Made by a program: the position numbers and the translations under genes. Source: Cellulomonas hominis (GTDB lineage Bacteria > Actinomycetota > Actinomycetes > Actinomycetales > Cellulomonadaceae). Taken from it: a DNA stretch of 64,000 bases. Position 1 is the stretch's first letter; every line of letters begins with the position of its first letter. Of this stretch, positions 18,570-27,860 are shown piece after piece. The stretch spans positions 124,001 through 188,000 of the forward strand of contig NZ_JACHDN010000001.1 in NCBI RefSeq assembly GCF_014201095.1, given 5' to 3'. The notes under the pieces are model-generated. The model was not told where the DNA came from. It saw only the letters and a list, made by a program, of their open reading frames with translations, and did not search any database.

Positions 18570-18649
18570 GCGCGTCCGGGGTGCCTGAGTGCTCCGGCCG
18601 CCGTGCGGGAAGCGTGGGATCCTGGGACTCTCGTCCCACCACGACCGGT

Positions 18650-18679
18650 TATGCATACGTATTGTCGCCGACGTATAGT
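18650..18679 (+). promoter_or_regulatory. Probable promoter of the amino-acid ABC operon
   Basis: An AT-rich island in very GC-rich DNA ends with TATAGT at 18674-18679, a good -10; the TTATGC/TATGCA stretch 18-19 bases upstream could be a weak -35. The start codon lies 36 bases downstream, leaving room for the GAGGAG ribosome site. Confidence 0.6.
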
Positions 18680-18714
18680 CTTGCGGCCGGTTTCCACACG
18701 AGGAGTCTCCCCCG

Positions 18715-19521
18715 ATGCGCACCCGTCATCTCGCCGCTCTGCCCGCCGCCCTCGCGGCCACCCTGCTGCTCGCCGCCTGCGGGGGTGGCGACGACGCCGG
18801 CTCCGGCGACCCGACCGCCGACGGCGGCGTCGCGCTCGTCCAGGAGGGCTCGCTGACCGTCTGCACGAACCCGCCGTTCGAGCCGTTCGAGTACGAGGAG
18901 GACGGCGAGATCGTCGGCCTCGACATGGCGATCGTCGGCGAGGTCGCGAAGGACCTCGGCGTCGAGCTCGTCACCAAGGTCACGCCGTTCGAGGGCATCC
19001 AGTCCGGCGCCGACCTCAACACCGGCAACTGCGACATCGTCGCCTCGGGCATCACCATCACCGAGGAGCGCCAGGCCAAGTTCGACTTCTCCGAGCCGTA
19101 CTTCGACGCCGACCAGGGCCTGCTCGTCCCCGAGGGCTCGGACATCGACTCCCTGGAGGCGCTGGAGGGCAAGTCGATCGCGGTGCAGCAGGCCACGACC
19201 GGCGAGACCTGGGCGCAGGAGAACGGCCTGCAGACCGTGCAGTTCGAGGACCTCGGCCTGCAGGTGCAGGCGCTGAAGACCGGCCAGGTCGACGCCGCGA
19301 TCAACGACATCGCCGTCCTCGGCCCGTTCGTCACCGAGGGCTTCGAGGTCTCCGCGAACTTCTCCACCGGCGAGCAGTACGGCCTCGGCGTGAAGAAGGG
19401 CAGCACGGCCCTCCTCGACGCCGTGAACGGCACGCTCGAGCGGATCCGCGAGGACGGCACCTACGACGAGCTGTACACGCAGTACATCGGCACGGCGCCG
19501 GTGGCGTCGTCGGACAGCTGA
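18715..19521 (+). CDS. Amino-acid ABC transporter substrate-binding lipoprotein
   Basis: 268-residue extracellular binding protein of the polar amino-acid family (SBP family 3). The signal peptide ends L-L-L-A-A-C, so the mature protein is lipid-anchored. Binding-site blocks are F-E-P-F-E-Y near the N-terminus, G-L-D-M-A-I, G-N-C-D-I-V-A-S-G-I-T-I-T-E-E-R (ligand carboxylate contact Arg) and F-S-E-P-Y-F. It begins an operon with one permease and one ATPase. The ligand is probably a polar amino acid such as glutamine, glutamate or cystine, but I cannot say which. Confidence 0.92.
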   Translation: MRTRHLAALPAALAATLLLAACGGGDDAGSGDPTADGGVALVQEGSLTVCTNPPFEPFEYEEDGEIVGLDMAIVGEVAKDLGVELVTKVTPFEGIQSGADLNTGNCDIVASGITITEERQAKFDFSEPYFDADQGLLVPEGSDIDSLEALEGKSIAVQQATTGETWAQENGLQTVQFEDLGLQVQALKTGQVDAAINDIAVLGPFVTEGFEVSANFSTGEQYGLGVKKGSTALLDAVNGTLERIREDGTYDELYTQYIGTAPVASSDS

Positions 19522-19522
19522 C

Positions 19523-20368
19523 GTGACGTCGCCGTCCTCCACCACGGCGCCCGGGACGCTCGCCGCGTCCCGGCGCCGGTGGAGCCCGCGCCGCCGGGCC
19601 CGCGCGTTCCGGGTCGCGCAGTACGTCCTGCTCGTCGTGGTGCTCGCCGTCCTCGCGTCGCTCGTCGACTGGGAGAACGTCGGCACCAACTTCTTCAACG
19701 TCGAGGCCGCGCGGTACATCGCGACCCAGATCCCGCAGGCGTTCCTCAACACGCTGAAGTACACGCTGGCGGGCTTCTCGGTGGGTCTGTCGCTCGGCAC
19801 GCTGCTCGCGCTGATGCGGATGTCGTCGGTCGGCCTCTACCGGTGGATCGCGACGATCTACATCGAGTTCTTCCGGGGCATCCCGGCGCTGCTGGTCATG
19901 GTGTCGTTCGGCTACGCCGTCCCGATCGCGTTCGGCATCAACATCGGGTCGGTCACCACCAAGGCCGCGCTGGCGCTCGGGCTCGTCTCGGCCGCCTACA
20001 TCGCCGAGACGCTGCGGGCGGGACTGCAGGCCGTGCCGCGCGGCCAGGTCGAGGCGGCCCGGTCCCTGGGCATGTCGCACGCCCGCACCCTGCGCTCGGT
20101 CGTGGTGCCCCAGGCGTTCCGCATCGTGCTCCCGCCGATGACGAACGAGTTCATCCTGCTCACCAAGGACACGTCGCTCGTCTTCCTGCTCGGGCTCGCG
20201 ACGGACGAGTTCGACCTGACGAAGATCGGCCGCGACGCGCTCAACAGCGCCACCGGTGGTCTCACGCCGCTGTTCCTCATCGGCGCGTGCTACCTGCTCA
20301 TCACCCTGCCGCTCGGGCAGCTCGCCCGGTACCTGGAGAAGCGCACCGGCGCGAGGAGCCGCACATGA
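19523..20368 (+). CDS. Amino-acid ABC transporter permease
   Basis: 281-residue inner-membrane subunit of the HisM/GlnP type. [13 protein letters not shown] begins the transmembrane domain and [21 protein letters not shown] is the EAA loop that docks the ATPase. A 40-residue Arg-rich N-terminal tail precedes the first helix. The GTG start is one base after the preceding stop. The stop overlaps the ATPase ATG (ATGA). Confidence 0.92.
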   Translation: MTSPSSTTAPGTLAASRRRWSPRRRARAFRVAQYVLLVVVLAVLASLVDWENVGTNFFNVEAARYIATQIPQAFLNTLKYTLAGFSVGLSLGTLLALMRMSSVGLYRWIATIYIEFFRGIPALLVMVSFGYAVPIAFGINIGSVTTKAALALGLVSAAYIAETLRAGLQAVPRGQVEAARSLGMSHARTLRSVVVPQAFRIVLPPMTNEFILLTKDTSLVFLLGLATDEFDLTKIGRDALNSATGGLTPLFLIGACYLLITLPLGQLARYLEKRTGARSRT

Positions 20369-21129
20369 CCGACCCCGCCCCCGTCGTGCACATCGACGGC
20401 CTGCACAAGTCGTTCGGCGAGCGCGAGGTGCTCACCGGGATCGACCTGGACGTGCACGCCGGCGAGGTCGTCTGCGTGATCGGCCCCTCGGGCTCCGGCA
20501 AGTCGACCCTGCTGCGCTGCGTGAACCTGCTCGAGCAGCCGACCGCGGGGCGGATCGACGTCCTGGGCGTGGACGTCACCGACCCGGACGTCGACATCGA
20601 CCGGGTCCGCACGCACGTCGGCATGGTGTTCCAGCAGTTCAACCTCTTCGCGCACAAGACGGTGCTGGAGAACTGCACGATGGCGCAGGTGCAGGTGCTC
20701 AAGAGGCCGAAGGCCGAGGCCGTCAGGATCGCGATGGCGAACCTCGACCGGGTCGGGCTCGCGGACCGCGCAGGGTCGCACCCCTCGCAGCTGTCCGGCG
20801 GCCAGCAGCAGCGCGTGGCGATCGCCCGGGCGCTGTCGATGGACCCGCAGCTCATGCTGTTCGACGAGCCGACGTCCGCCCTGGACCCCGAGCTGGTCGG
20901 CGACGTGCTCGCCGTCATGCGGGACCTGGCCGACGGCGGCATGACGATGATGGTCGTGACGCACGAGATGGCGTTCGCCCGCGAGGTCGGCGACCGGGTC
21001 GTGTTCATGGACGGCGGCGTCATCGTCGAGCAGGGCCCGGCGGACCAGGTGATCGGCGACCCGCGCGAGGCCCGCACGCGGTCGTTCCTGCAGCGCGTGC
21101 TGGACCCGACGCACACGGGCGCCGCCTGA
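20365..21129 (+). CDS. Amino-acid ABC transporter ATP-binding protein
   Basis: 254-residue ABC ATPase of the GlnQ/HisP family. Walker A is GPSGSGKST, the signature LSGGQQQR, Walker B LMLFDEP with T-S-A-L-D-P, and the switch His is in V-V-T-H-E-M. It overlaps the permease by four bases and completes a binding protein-permease-ATPase importer. The next gene has its own ribosome site 115 bases on. Confidence 0.94.
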   Translation: MTDPAPVVHIDGLHKSFGEREVLTGIDLDVHAGEVVCVIGPSGSGKSTLLRCVNLLEQPTAGRIDVLGVDVTDPDVDIDRVRTHVGMVFQQFNLFAHKTVLENCTMAQVQVLKRPKAEAVRIAMANLDRVGLADRAGSHPSQLSGGQQQRVAIARALSMDPQLMLFDEPTSALDPELVGDVLAVMRDLADGGMTMMVVTHEMAFAREVGDRVVFMDGGVIVEQGPADQVIGDPREARTRSFLQRVLDPTHTGAA

Positions 21130-21243
21130 GCGTCGCCGCACGTCCTGCCTGGGGGTCGCGGGTCGCCGGATAGCATGCGGGACGGCACCGTCGCGCACGC
21201 CGCGGCCGGCCCGTGGCCCCAGCCCCGTCGACCAGGAGCACCG

Positions 21244-23058
21244 ATGCGCGAGTTCAGCGCCGACACCCCCGTCCCGCACGACCCGACGCTCAACGTCCCC
21301 GGCCTGCTGCTGCAGCGCCTGGCGCGCGGCGCGTCGAGCGTCATCATCGAGCGGTCGGCCGGCCTGGGCGGGTCCTGGGCGCCGGTCACGGTCGCCGAGT
21401 TCGTCGCGGAGGTCACGGCGCTGGCCAAGGGCCTCGTGGCCCGCGGGCTGGAGCCGGGCGACCGCGTCGCGATCATGTCGCGCACCCGGTACGAGTGGAC
21501 GCTGACCGACTTCGCCGTGTGGTTCGCCGGGGGTGTCGGCGTGCCGGTGTACGAGACGTCGTCGGCCGAGCAGGTCGAGTGGATCCTGGCGAACTCCGGC
21601 GCCTCGCTGGTGGTCGTGGAGACCGCCGCGCACGCTGCGGTCGTCGGCCAGGTCCGCGGCGCGCTCCCGGGCGTACGCGACGTCTTCGTCATCGACGAGG
21701 GCGGCCTCGCGCAGCTCGTCGCGGGCGGTTCCGGGGTCGCGGACGCGGAGATCGAGCGCCGGCGCTCGCTGGCCGCCGCGGACGACCTCGCGACGATCAT
21801 CTACACCTCCGGCACCACCGGCCGGCCGAAGGGCGTCGAGCTGACGCACGGCAACTTCGTCGACAACGCCCGCAACGGCGTCGCCGCGCTGGCCGAGGTG
21901 TGCGCCACGCCCGGCTCACGGACCCTGCTGTTCATGCCGCTCGCGCACGTGTTCGCGCGGTTCATCCAGATGGTGGCGATCGAGGCCGGCTCCCCCCTGG
22001 GCCACACCCCCGACACCCGGAACCTGCTCGCGGACTTCGCGTCGTTCCGGCCCACGTACATCCTCGCGGTGCCCCGGGTGTTCGAGAAGGTCTACAACTC
22101 CGCCGAGCAGAAGGCCGGCCACGGCTTCAAGCTCAAGATGTTCCGCTGGGCCGCGAAGGTGTCCATCACGTACTCCCGCGCGCTCGACTCCACCGCGGGC
22201 CCGTCGCCCCAGCTCCGGGCCGCGCACACGCTGGCGACGACGCTCGTGCTGCGCAAGCTCAAGGACGCGATGGGCGGCAACCTGCGGTACGCCATCTCCG
22301 GCGGCGCCCCGCTCGGCGAGCGCCTGGGCCACTACTACCGCGGGCTCGGCCTGGTGGTGCTCGAGGGCTACGGCCTCACCGAGACCACCGCGCCGTCCAG
22401 CGTGAACCGGCCCGGGCTGATCAAGATCGGCACCGTCGGCCCCGCCTACCCCGGCACGTCGCTGCGGGTGGACGACGACGGCAACGTGTACGCCAAGGGC
22501 CCCCACGTGTTCCGCGGGTACCACGACCACGCCGAGGCGACCGCCGAGGTGCTGGACGCCGACGGCTGGTTCGCCACGGGCGACATCGGCACCCTCGACG
22601 ACGACGGCTACCTGCGGCTGACCGGCCGCGCGAAGGAGCTCATCGTCACCGCGGGCGGCAAGAACGTGGCCCCGGCCGTCCTGGAGGACCGGTTCCGCGG
22701 CCACCCGCTCGTCAGCCAGGTCGTCGTGGTCGGCGACGGCCGGCCGTTCATCGGGGCGCTCGTCACCCTGGACGCCGACATGCTCCCCGGCTGGCTGTCC
22801 ATGCACGGCCTGCCGCCGATGGACGTGCGCACCGCCGCGCAGCACCCCGAGGTGCTCGCCGCCCTGGACCGCGCCGCGACGCGCGCCAACGAGGCCGTGT
22901 CCCGCGCGGAGTCCATCCGCAAGGTGCGCGTGCTCGACGGCGACTTCACCGAGGCGAACGGGTACCTGACGCCGTCGCTCAAGGTGAAGCGCGCGCTGGT
23001 GCTGGAGGACTTCGCGGCCGACGTCGAGGAGCTCTACGTCGACACCCGGGACAAGTAG
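21244..23058 (+). CDS. Long-chain fatty-acid--CoA ligase / AMP-binding enzyme (FadD15-like)
   Basis: 604-residue adenylate-forming enzyme. Motif I I-Y-T-S-G-T-T-G-R-P-K-G binds ATP phosphates; Y-G-L-T-E-T is motif II; G-W-F-A-T-G-D-I-G and L-T-G-R-A-K-E-L-I-V-T-A-G-G-K-N-V are the later conserved blocks, with a catalytic-type Lys near the C-terminus (S-L-K-V-K-R). The P-L-A-H-V-F-A-R linker and N-terminal layout match the FadD15/long-chain group. The ATG at 21244 has AGGAG upstream; the in-frame ATG at 21175 does not. Confidence 0.92.
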   Translation: MREFSADTPVPHDPTLNVPGLLLQRLARGASSVIIERSAGLGGSWAPVTVAEFVAEVTALAKGLVARGLEPGDRVAIMSRTRYEWTLTDFAVWFAGGVGVPVYETSSAEQVEWILANSGASLVVVETAAHAAVVGQVRGALPGVRDVFVIDEGGLAQLVAGGSGVADAEIERRRSLAAADDLATIIYTSGTTGRPKGVELTHGNFVDNARNGVAALAEVCATPGSRTLLFMPLAHVFARFIQMVAIEAGSPLGHTPDTRNLLADFASFRPTYILAVPRVFEKVYNSAEQKAGHGFKLKMFRWAAKVSITYSRALDSTAGPSPQLRAAHTLATTLVLRKLKDAMGGNLRYAISGGAPLGERLGHYYRGLGLVVLEGYGLTETTAPSSVNRPGLIKIGTVGPAYPGTSLRVDDDGNVYAKGPHVFRGYHDHAEATAEVLDADGWFATGDIGTLDDDGYLRLTGRAKELIVTAGGKNVAPAVLEDRFRGHPLVSQVVVVGDGRPFIGALVTLDADMLPGWLSMHGLPPMDVRTAAQHPEVLAALDRAATRANEAVSRAESIRKVRVLDGDFTEANGYLTPSLKVKRALVLEDFAADVEELYVDTRDK

Positions 23059-23075
23059 CCCGGCCGGTCCCGCGC

Positions 23076-23121
23076 ACGGCGATGGCCGGCGACCCGCACC
23101 CGGGCCGCCGGCCATCGCCGT
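23076..23121. terminator. Bidirectional terminator between acyl-CoA ligase and Rv2629-like gene
   Basis: ACGGCGATGGCCGGCG (23076-23091) is the exact complement of 23106-23121, a 16-bp perfect stem with a 14-base loop between two convergent genes. Its sequence is unrelated to the CGCCGAG palindrome family. Confidence 0.8.
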
Positions 23122-23134
23122 CGGCGGTCGCTCG

Positions 23135-24334
23135 TCAGACCACGTCGCGCAGCCGGCGCCGGTCCGCCGACTGCGTCGGCACGGACTCGCTCGGCGTCGA
23201 CCCGTCGTTCCACCGCAGCACCGCGCCCACGCCGTCCAGCACCTCGACGGCGCCGTCGGTCGCGATCGTCAGCCCGGCGTCCTGCCCGAGCGCCGCGCGC
23301 AGCAGCGCGACGTCCGCCGGCATCCGCCGGGCCCCCTCGGTGACGCCGATGCCCGCCAGGTCGCCCTCGCTCGTGGCGATCTGCAGCGGCTCCGGGCCGA
23401 CCCACAGCGTGCGGTCGGCCAGCGACGAGCCCGGCAGCGTGACGTCCTCGTGCAGCACGAGCTCGCGCACCTGGCCGCGCTGCAGCACCGCGACGACGTC
23501 GTCCACGGAGGTCACCGCCGCCCCCCCGCGCCCGAGCTCCGACCGGTAGCGCTCCAGGGTCTCCTCCCGGCGGCGGTGCCGGAACTGCTCCAGGGTCTCC
23601 GCGACCCGCTGGTGGAAGACGTCCTGCTTGACGCCGTCGGCGCGCGAGCCGCCCGGCACCTCGACCAGCAGGTCCTTCGTGCGCGCCCCGACCGCGTGGC
23701 ACAGCAGCGACACCGCCCGGACGTCGCCGGTGACGAGGACGATCTCCGGCTTCTTCTCGACGACCTGCCGGTCCAGGTCCGCCGCGACGGTCTCGGCGTT
23801 GCGCTCCCAGGAGTCCTCGGCGCGCATCTGCATCCGCCGGTGCGCCCAGCCGCCGCCCTCGCGGGCCTTGTGCAGCACGTCGTGGTCGCCCTCGACGCTC
23901 TCCTTCGACGCCTCGCGCAGCCCGGAGCCGTCCGACCACGTGAGATCGGCGCCCTGCCGGTCGATCTCCACCAGCAGGAACCGCGTCGCCTGGTCGGCGG
24001 CCCGCACCGCGGGCAGCAGCACCGGCACCTGGTCGAGCACGGCCGTCGACTGCGCCGGCGGCTCCTTGAGCACGCGGTCCACGACGACGCCCCCGCCGTC
24101 GGCGATGACCACGCGCCCGTGCGGCCCGCCCACCCCGGTCGGCCGCGTCACCCGCTCCTCGATCTCGTCCAGCACCGCCGCGGCGGCACCCGACCGCTCC
24201 AGCTCCCGGCGCAGGGACCGCCAGCGGCCTGCGACCTCCTCGTCGCCCGACGCGTCGGCGCGGGTGGCGTCGAGATGGACCGTCACGAACGGGGCGGGAC
24301 GGCCGAGCAGGGGCTTGAGCCAGTGCAGTTCCAC
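23135..24334 (-). CDS. Rv2629-family (Balon-like) ribosome hibernation factor
   Basis: 399-residue protein of the bacterial archaeo-eukaryotic release-factor-like group containing mycobacterial Rv2629. Proteins of this group related to Balon enter the ribosomal A site during dormancy, so a role in protecting idle ribosomes is likely by homology. Blocks seen are F-V-T-V-H-L-D-A-T-R near the N-terminus, V-L-V-T-G-D-V-R-A-V in the middle domain, and E-L-V-L-H-E-D at about 290. GTG at 24334 was chosen for GGAGG 6 bases upstream; an upstream ATG would add an Arg-rich tail. No other translation gene sits in the same operon. Confidence 0.75.
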   Translation of the reverse strand: MELHWLKPLLGRPAPFVTVHLDATRADASGDEEVAGRWRSLRRELERSGAAAAVLDEIEERVTRPTGVGGPHGRVVIADGGGVVVDRVLKEPPAQSTAVLDQVPVLLPAVRAADQATRFLLVEIDRQGADLTWSDGSGLREASKESVEGDHDVLHKAREGGGWAHRRMQMRAEDSWERNAETVAADLDRQVVEKKPEIVLVTGDVRAVSLLCHAVGARTKDLLVEVPGGSRADGVKQDVFHQRVAETLEQFRHRRREETLERYRSELGRGGAAVTSVDDVVAVLQRGQVRELVLHEDVTLPGSSLADRTLWVGPEPLQIATSEGDLAGIGVTEGARRMPADVALLRAALGQDAGLTIATDGAVEVLDGVGAVLRWNDGSTPSESVPTQSADRRRLRDVV

Positions 24335-24496
24335 GTGCGACCTCCGAGGTCTCGGATGCGTCGGTCGTACCGGCGGGCACCTGCCGGGCCGCACCGGCCG
24401 ACCGTCCTGACCTCTCCCACCCTCTGACACCCGGGGCCGTCGCGCCACCCCTCGGCGGCGCGTCGCGGCACCGGCCCGGCGCGTCGGCGCGGCGTG

Positions 24497-24823
24497 TCAG
24501 CCCGCGGGCTGGTCGTCCGGCCGCTGCCCGTCCGGGCCGGCGGCGATGGCCTCGTGGTGCCGGATGACCTCCTCGACGATGAAGGCGAGGAACTTCTCCG
24601 CGAACACCGGGTCGAGGTCCGCCTGGTGCGCCAGATCCCGCAGCCGCGCGACCTGCTGCGCCTCCCGGCCCGGGTCGGACGCCGGCAGGCCGAGCCGCGC
24701 CTTGAGCACGCCGACCTGCTGGGTGGCCTTGAACCGCTCCGCGAGCAGGTGGATCAGCGCGGCGTCGATGTTGTCGATGCTCCCGCGCAGGCGGGCGAGC
24801 TCGGGCGGCGGAGGTGTCGTCAC
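24497..24823 (-). CDS. Chorismate mutase (AroQ type)
   Basis: 108-residue all-helical enzyme converting chorismate to prephenate for Phe/Tyr synthesis. L-A-R-L-R-G-S-I-D-N-I-D-A-A-L-I-H-L-L-A-E-R-F is helix 1 with its active-site Arg; V-G-V-L-K-A-R-L-G-L-P follows. It has no signal peptide, so it is cytoplasmic, and the short size is normal for the actinobacterial form. It lies 31 bases downstream of clpX on the same strand and may be co-transcribed. Confidence 0.9.
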   Translation of the reverse strand: MTTPPPPELARLRGSIDNIDAALIHLLAERFKATQQVGVLKARLGLPASDPGREAQQVARLRDLAHQADLDPVFAEKFLAFIVEEVIRHHEAIAAGPDGQRPDDQPAG

Positions 24824-24854
24824 GCCCTCGATCGTAGGGGGCGTGCGCCGGGGC

Positions 24855-26135
24855 TCAGGCGCTCTTCTCGCGCGGCGTGCGCTTGACCGGCCGCGGCACC
24901 AGCGTCGGGTTGACGTTCTCCAGCACGACCTCGCGGTTCACCACGACGCGCTCGACGTCGTCGCGGCTCGGCACCTCGAACATCACCTGCTGGAGGACCT
25001 CCTCCATGATGGCGCGCAGGCCGCGGGCACCCGTGCCGCGCAGCAGCGCCTGGTCGGCGATGGCCTCGACGGCGTCGTCCGTGAACTCGAGCTCGACGCC
25101 GTCGATCTCGAACATCCGCTGGTACTGCTTCACCAGGGCGTTGCGCGGCTCGGTGAGGATCCGCACGAGCGCACCCTGGTCCAGCGGCGACACCGTCGTG
25201 ATGACGGGCACGCGGCCGATGAACTCCGGGATCAGCCCGAACTTCAGCAGGTCCTCCGGCATGACGTCGCCGTACACGTCGCGGTCGTCCGCGGTGTGCA
25301 GCGGCGCCCCGAAGCCGATCCCCCGGCGCCCGGCGCGCGAGGTGATGATCTCGTCCAGCCCCGCGAACGCGCCGGCCACGATGAACAGCACGTTCGTCGT
25401 GTCGATCTGGATGAACTCCTGGTGCGGGTGCTTGCGGCCGCCCTGCGGCGGCACCGACGCCGTCGTGCCCTCGAGGATCTTCAGCAGCGCCTGCTGCACG
25501 CCCTCGCCGGACACGTCCCGCGTGATCGACGGGTTCTCGCTCTTGCGGGCGATCTTGTCGATCTCGTCGATGTAGATGATCCCGGTCTCGGCCTTCTTCA
25601 CGTCGAAGTCGGCGGCCTGGATGAGCTTGAGCAGGATGTTCTCGACGTCCTCGCCCACGTAGCCCGCCTCCGTGAGGGCCGTGGCGTCCGCGATCGCGAA
25701 CGGGACGTTGAGCATCCGCGCGAGGGTCTGCGCGAGGTACGTCTTGCCGCAGCCGGTGGGGCCGATCAGCAGGATGTTCGACTTCGCGATCTCGACCGCG
25801 TCCTCGGCCTGGGCGGTGCCCACGGTGGGGGTCGCCTCGCCGGCCTGGATGCGCTTGTAGTGGTTGTAGACGGCGACCGCGAGGGACCGCTTGGCGGGCT
25901 CCTGGCCGACGATGTACTGCTCGAGGAAGGCGAAGATCTCCTTCGGCTTGGGCAGCTCGACCATCCCGATCTCGGTGGCCTCGGCCCGCTCCTCCTCCAT
26001 GATCTCGTTGCAGAGCTCGATGCACTCGTCGCAGATGTAGACGCCCGGTCCGGCGATCAGCTTCTTGACCTGCTTCTGCGACTTGCCGCAGAACGAGCAC
26101 TTGAGAAGGTCAGCTCCGTCCCCGATGCGAGCCAC
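24855..26135 (-). CDS. clpX: ATP-dependent Clp protease ATP-binding subunit ClpX
   Basis: 426-residue AAA+ unfoldase that feeds substrates to ClpP. The N-terminal zinc finger has Cys13, Cys16, Cys35 and Cys38. Walker A is GPTGCGKT, Walker B is [10 protein letters not shown], and a typical ClpP-docking loop and sensor region follow. GTG at 26135 gives the normal family length; an in-frame upstream ATG adds 25 unsupported residues. A hairpin separates it from clpP2, so it probably has its own promoter. Confidence 0.97.
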   Translation of the reverse strand: MARIGDGADLLKCSFCGKSQKQVKKLIAGPGVYICDECIELCNEIMEEERAEATEIGMVELPKPKEIFAFLEQYIVGQEPAKRSLAVAVYNHYKRIQAGEATPTVGTAQAEDAVEIAKSNILLIGPTGCGKTYLAQTLARMLNVPFAIADATALTEAGYVGEDVENILLKLIQAADFDVKKAETGIIYIDEIDKIARKSENPSITRDVSGEGVQQALLKILEGTTASVPPQGGRKHPHQEFIQIDTTNVLFIVAGAFAGLDEIITSRAGRRGIGFGAPLHTADDRDVYGDVMPEDLLKFGLIPEFIGRVPVITTVSPLDQGALVRILTEPRNALVKQYQRMFEIDGVELEFTDDAVEAIADQALLRGTGARGLRAIMEEVLQQVMFEVPSRDDVERVVVNREVVLENVNPTLVPRPVKRTPREKSA

Positions 26136-26244
26136 GTGCCTCTCCCTCCCTCGGTGCGACCCTCGGTCGCGTCGTCCCTGCCGGGACCTCATCGCTCCAT
26201 TGCACACCACGAGGCGCCCGGTGTCAGCCTGCGCGCGTCCTGCG

Positions 26245-26311
26245 GCCGGGCGTGTCGCCCGGCGTCACCCGTCCCGCCGGGCCGTCCGCGGTCGCGGCAC
26301 GGCCCGGCGGG
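26245..26311 (-). terminator. Terminator hairpins between clpP2 and clpX
   Basis: Reading leftwards after clpP2, the stem of CCCGCCGGGCCGT (26273-26285) and ACGGCCCGGCGGG (26299-26311) is perfect over 13 bp, and a second stem GCCGGGCG/CGCCCGGC follows at 26245-26263. This suggests that clpP1-clpP2 transcripts end before clpX. Confidence 0.7.
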
Positions 26312-26318
26312 GTGCGGG

Positions 26319-27017
26319 TCAGGGCTCGACGGTCGTCGGGACGACGCCCTTGCGGCTCTGCAGCACCTGGTCGACGATCCCGTACTCGTGCGCCTGCGCG
26401 GCGGTGAGGATCTTGTCGCGCTCGATGTCCTGGCGGACCTTCTCCAGCGGCTGGCCCGTGTGGTGGGCCAGCGTCTCCTCGAGCCACTCCCGCATCCGGA
26501 TCAGCTCGTTGGCGTGGATCTCGATGTCGGAGGCCTGCGCGTAGCCGCCGCCCTCCATCGCGGGCTGGTGGATCAGCACGCGGGCGTTCGGCAGCGCGAG
26601 CCGCCGCCCCGGCGTACCGGCCGCCAGCAGGACCGCGGCGGCGGAGGCCGCCTGGCCGAGGCACACCGTCTGGATCTGCGGCTTGATGTACTGCATCGTG
26701 TCGTAGATCGCGGTCAGCGCGGTGAACGAGCCACCGGGCGAGTTGATGTACAGGGTGATCGCGCCGTCCGGGTCCGTGGACTCCAGGACGAGCAGCTGGG
26801 CCATGACGTCGTCCGCGGACGCGTCGTCGACCTGCACCCCGAGGAAGATGATGCGGTCCTCGAACAGCTTGGTGTACGGGTCCTGCCGCTTGAAGCCGTA
26901 CGCGGTGCGCTCCTCGAACTGCGGCAGCACGTAGCGGGACGACGGCGACTGGACGGAACCGCCCCAGCCGCCGGCGAGGCGCCCGGCGCGGGCGATGAAC
27001 TGCGACTCGGTGCTCAC
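26319..27017 (-). CDS. clpP2: ATP-dependent Clp protease proteolytic subunit ClpP2
   Basis: 232-residue serine peptidase subunit. Catalytic residues are Ser125 (Q-A-A-S-A-A), His150 (L-I-H-Q-P) and Asp201 (E-R-D-K). The N-terminal extension of about 30 residues before Y-V-L-P-Q-F is typical of the actinobacterial second ClpP. GTG at 27017 has AAGGAG 5 bases upstream. In actinobacteria ClpP1 and ClpP2 heptamers stack into one active mixed peptidase, so this gene and the one before it work together. Confidence 0.96.
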   Translation of the reverse strand: MSTESQFIARAGRLAGGWGGSVQSPSSRYVLPQFEERTAYGFKRQDPYTKLFEDRIIFLGVQVDDASADDVMAQLLVLESTDPDGAITLYINSPGGSFTALTAIYDTMQYIKPQIQTVCLGQAASAAAVLLAAGTPGRRLALPNARVLIHQPAMEGGGYAQASDIEIHANELIRMREWLEETLAHHTGQPLEKVRQDIERDKILTAAQAHEYGIVDQVLQSRKGVVPTTVEP

Positions 27018-27057
27018 GGGTTCTCCTTCTCGGAAGTCTGTCGGTCGGCGGGGCGCG

Positions 27058-27678
27058 TCAGGACGCGGTGCCGCCGCCACCGGTGACGGCGCCGGCGTGG
27101 GTGACGACCTTGTCGACGAACCCGTACTCGAGCGCCTCGGGGGCCGTGAACCAGCGGTCGCGGTCCGAGTCGGCGGTGATCTGCTCGACCGACTTGCCGG
27201 TCTGCTCGGCGATCAGCGACGCGAGGACGGTCTTCATGTGCAGGATCAGCTGGGCGTTGATCCGCACGTCGGTCGCGGTGCCGCCGATGCCGCCGGACGG
27301 CTGGTGCATCATCACGCGGGCGTGCGGGGTGGCGTAGCGCTTGCCCTTCGCGCCGGACGAGAGCAGGAACTGCCCCATCGACGCGGCCATGCCCATCGCC
27401 ACGGTGGCGACGTCGGGCTGGATGTACTGCATGGTGTCGTAGATCGCCATGCCGGCCGTGATGGAGCCGCCGGGCGAGTTGATGTACAGGAAGATGTCCT
27501 TGTCGGGGTCCTCGGCCGCGAGCAGCATCATCTGCGCGCAGATGGCGTTCGCGTTCTCGTCCCGGACCTCCGAACCCAGCCAGATGATCCGCTCCTTGAG
27601 GAGCCGGTTGTAGATGGAGTCGTTCAGCCCGAGTCCACCGGACTCGGCCCGGGCGATCGCCGGCGTCTGGTCGTTCAC
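27058..27678 (-). CDS. clpP1: ATP-dependent Clp protease proteolytic subunit ClpP1
   Basis: 206-residue ClpP with Ser100 (M-A-A-S-M-G), His125 (M-M-H-Q-P-S) and Asp174 (S-D-R-D). First gene of the clpP1-clpP2 pair, 40 bases before clpP2. GAGGGAG lies upstream of the GTG start. A ClgR-like dyad is about 85 bases upstream, which would make it part of the proteolysis stress regulon. Confidence 0.96.
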   Translation of the reverse strand: MNDQTPAIARAESGGLGLNDSIYNRLLKERIIWLGSEVRDENANAICAQMMLLAAEDPDKDIFLYINSPGGSITAGMAIYDTMQYIQPDVATVAMGMAASMGQFLLSSGAKGKRYATPHARVMMHQPSGGIGGTATDVRINAQLILHMKTVLASLIAEQTGKSVEQITADSDRDRWFTAPEALEYGFVDKVVTHAGAVTGGGGTAS

Positions 27679-27761
27679 GAAGGCTCCCTCGTCAGGCTTG
27701 GTTGCTTGCAGCGACCCTAACGCCCGCCCCCGGGGGTCTTCGTCCCGCTCACCCCCCGTTT

Positions 27762-27772
27762 CGCTGACGGCG
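27762..27772. promoter_or_regulatory. ClgR-type operator candidate upstream of clpP1
   Basis: CGCTGACGGCG fits the published CGC-Y-N-A-N-R-GCG core of ClgR sites at every fixed position. It lies 84 bases upstream of the clpP1 start, and clpP1P2 is a known ClgR target in actinobacteria. The flanking consensus bases match only in part. Confidence 0.5.
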
Positions 27773-27808
27773 CACGGCGCGGCGCGGCGGCGCGACCGAC
27801 GGGGACGC

Positions 27809-27845
27809 AGGAGGGCCCCGCACCGGTGCGGTGCGGGGCCCTCCT
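27809..27845 (-). terminator. Strong terminator after tig
   Basis: AGGAGGGCCCCGCACC (27809-27824) pairs perfectly with 27830-27845 around a 5-base loop. It begins 16 bases beyond the trigger factor stop, read on the minus strand. No U-run. Confidence 0.85.
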
Positions 27846-27860
27846 CGGGGAGCGCGGGGC

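Noticed and set aside
15607..18642. Very long open frame on the minus strand opposite valS (and similar ones opposite many genes)
   Set aside because: Stop codons are rare in antisense frames of GC-rich genes. The translation is Arg/Gly/Asp/His-rich without domains, and valS on the other strand is certain.
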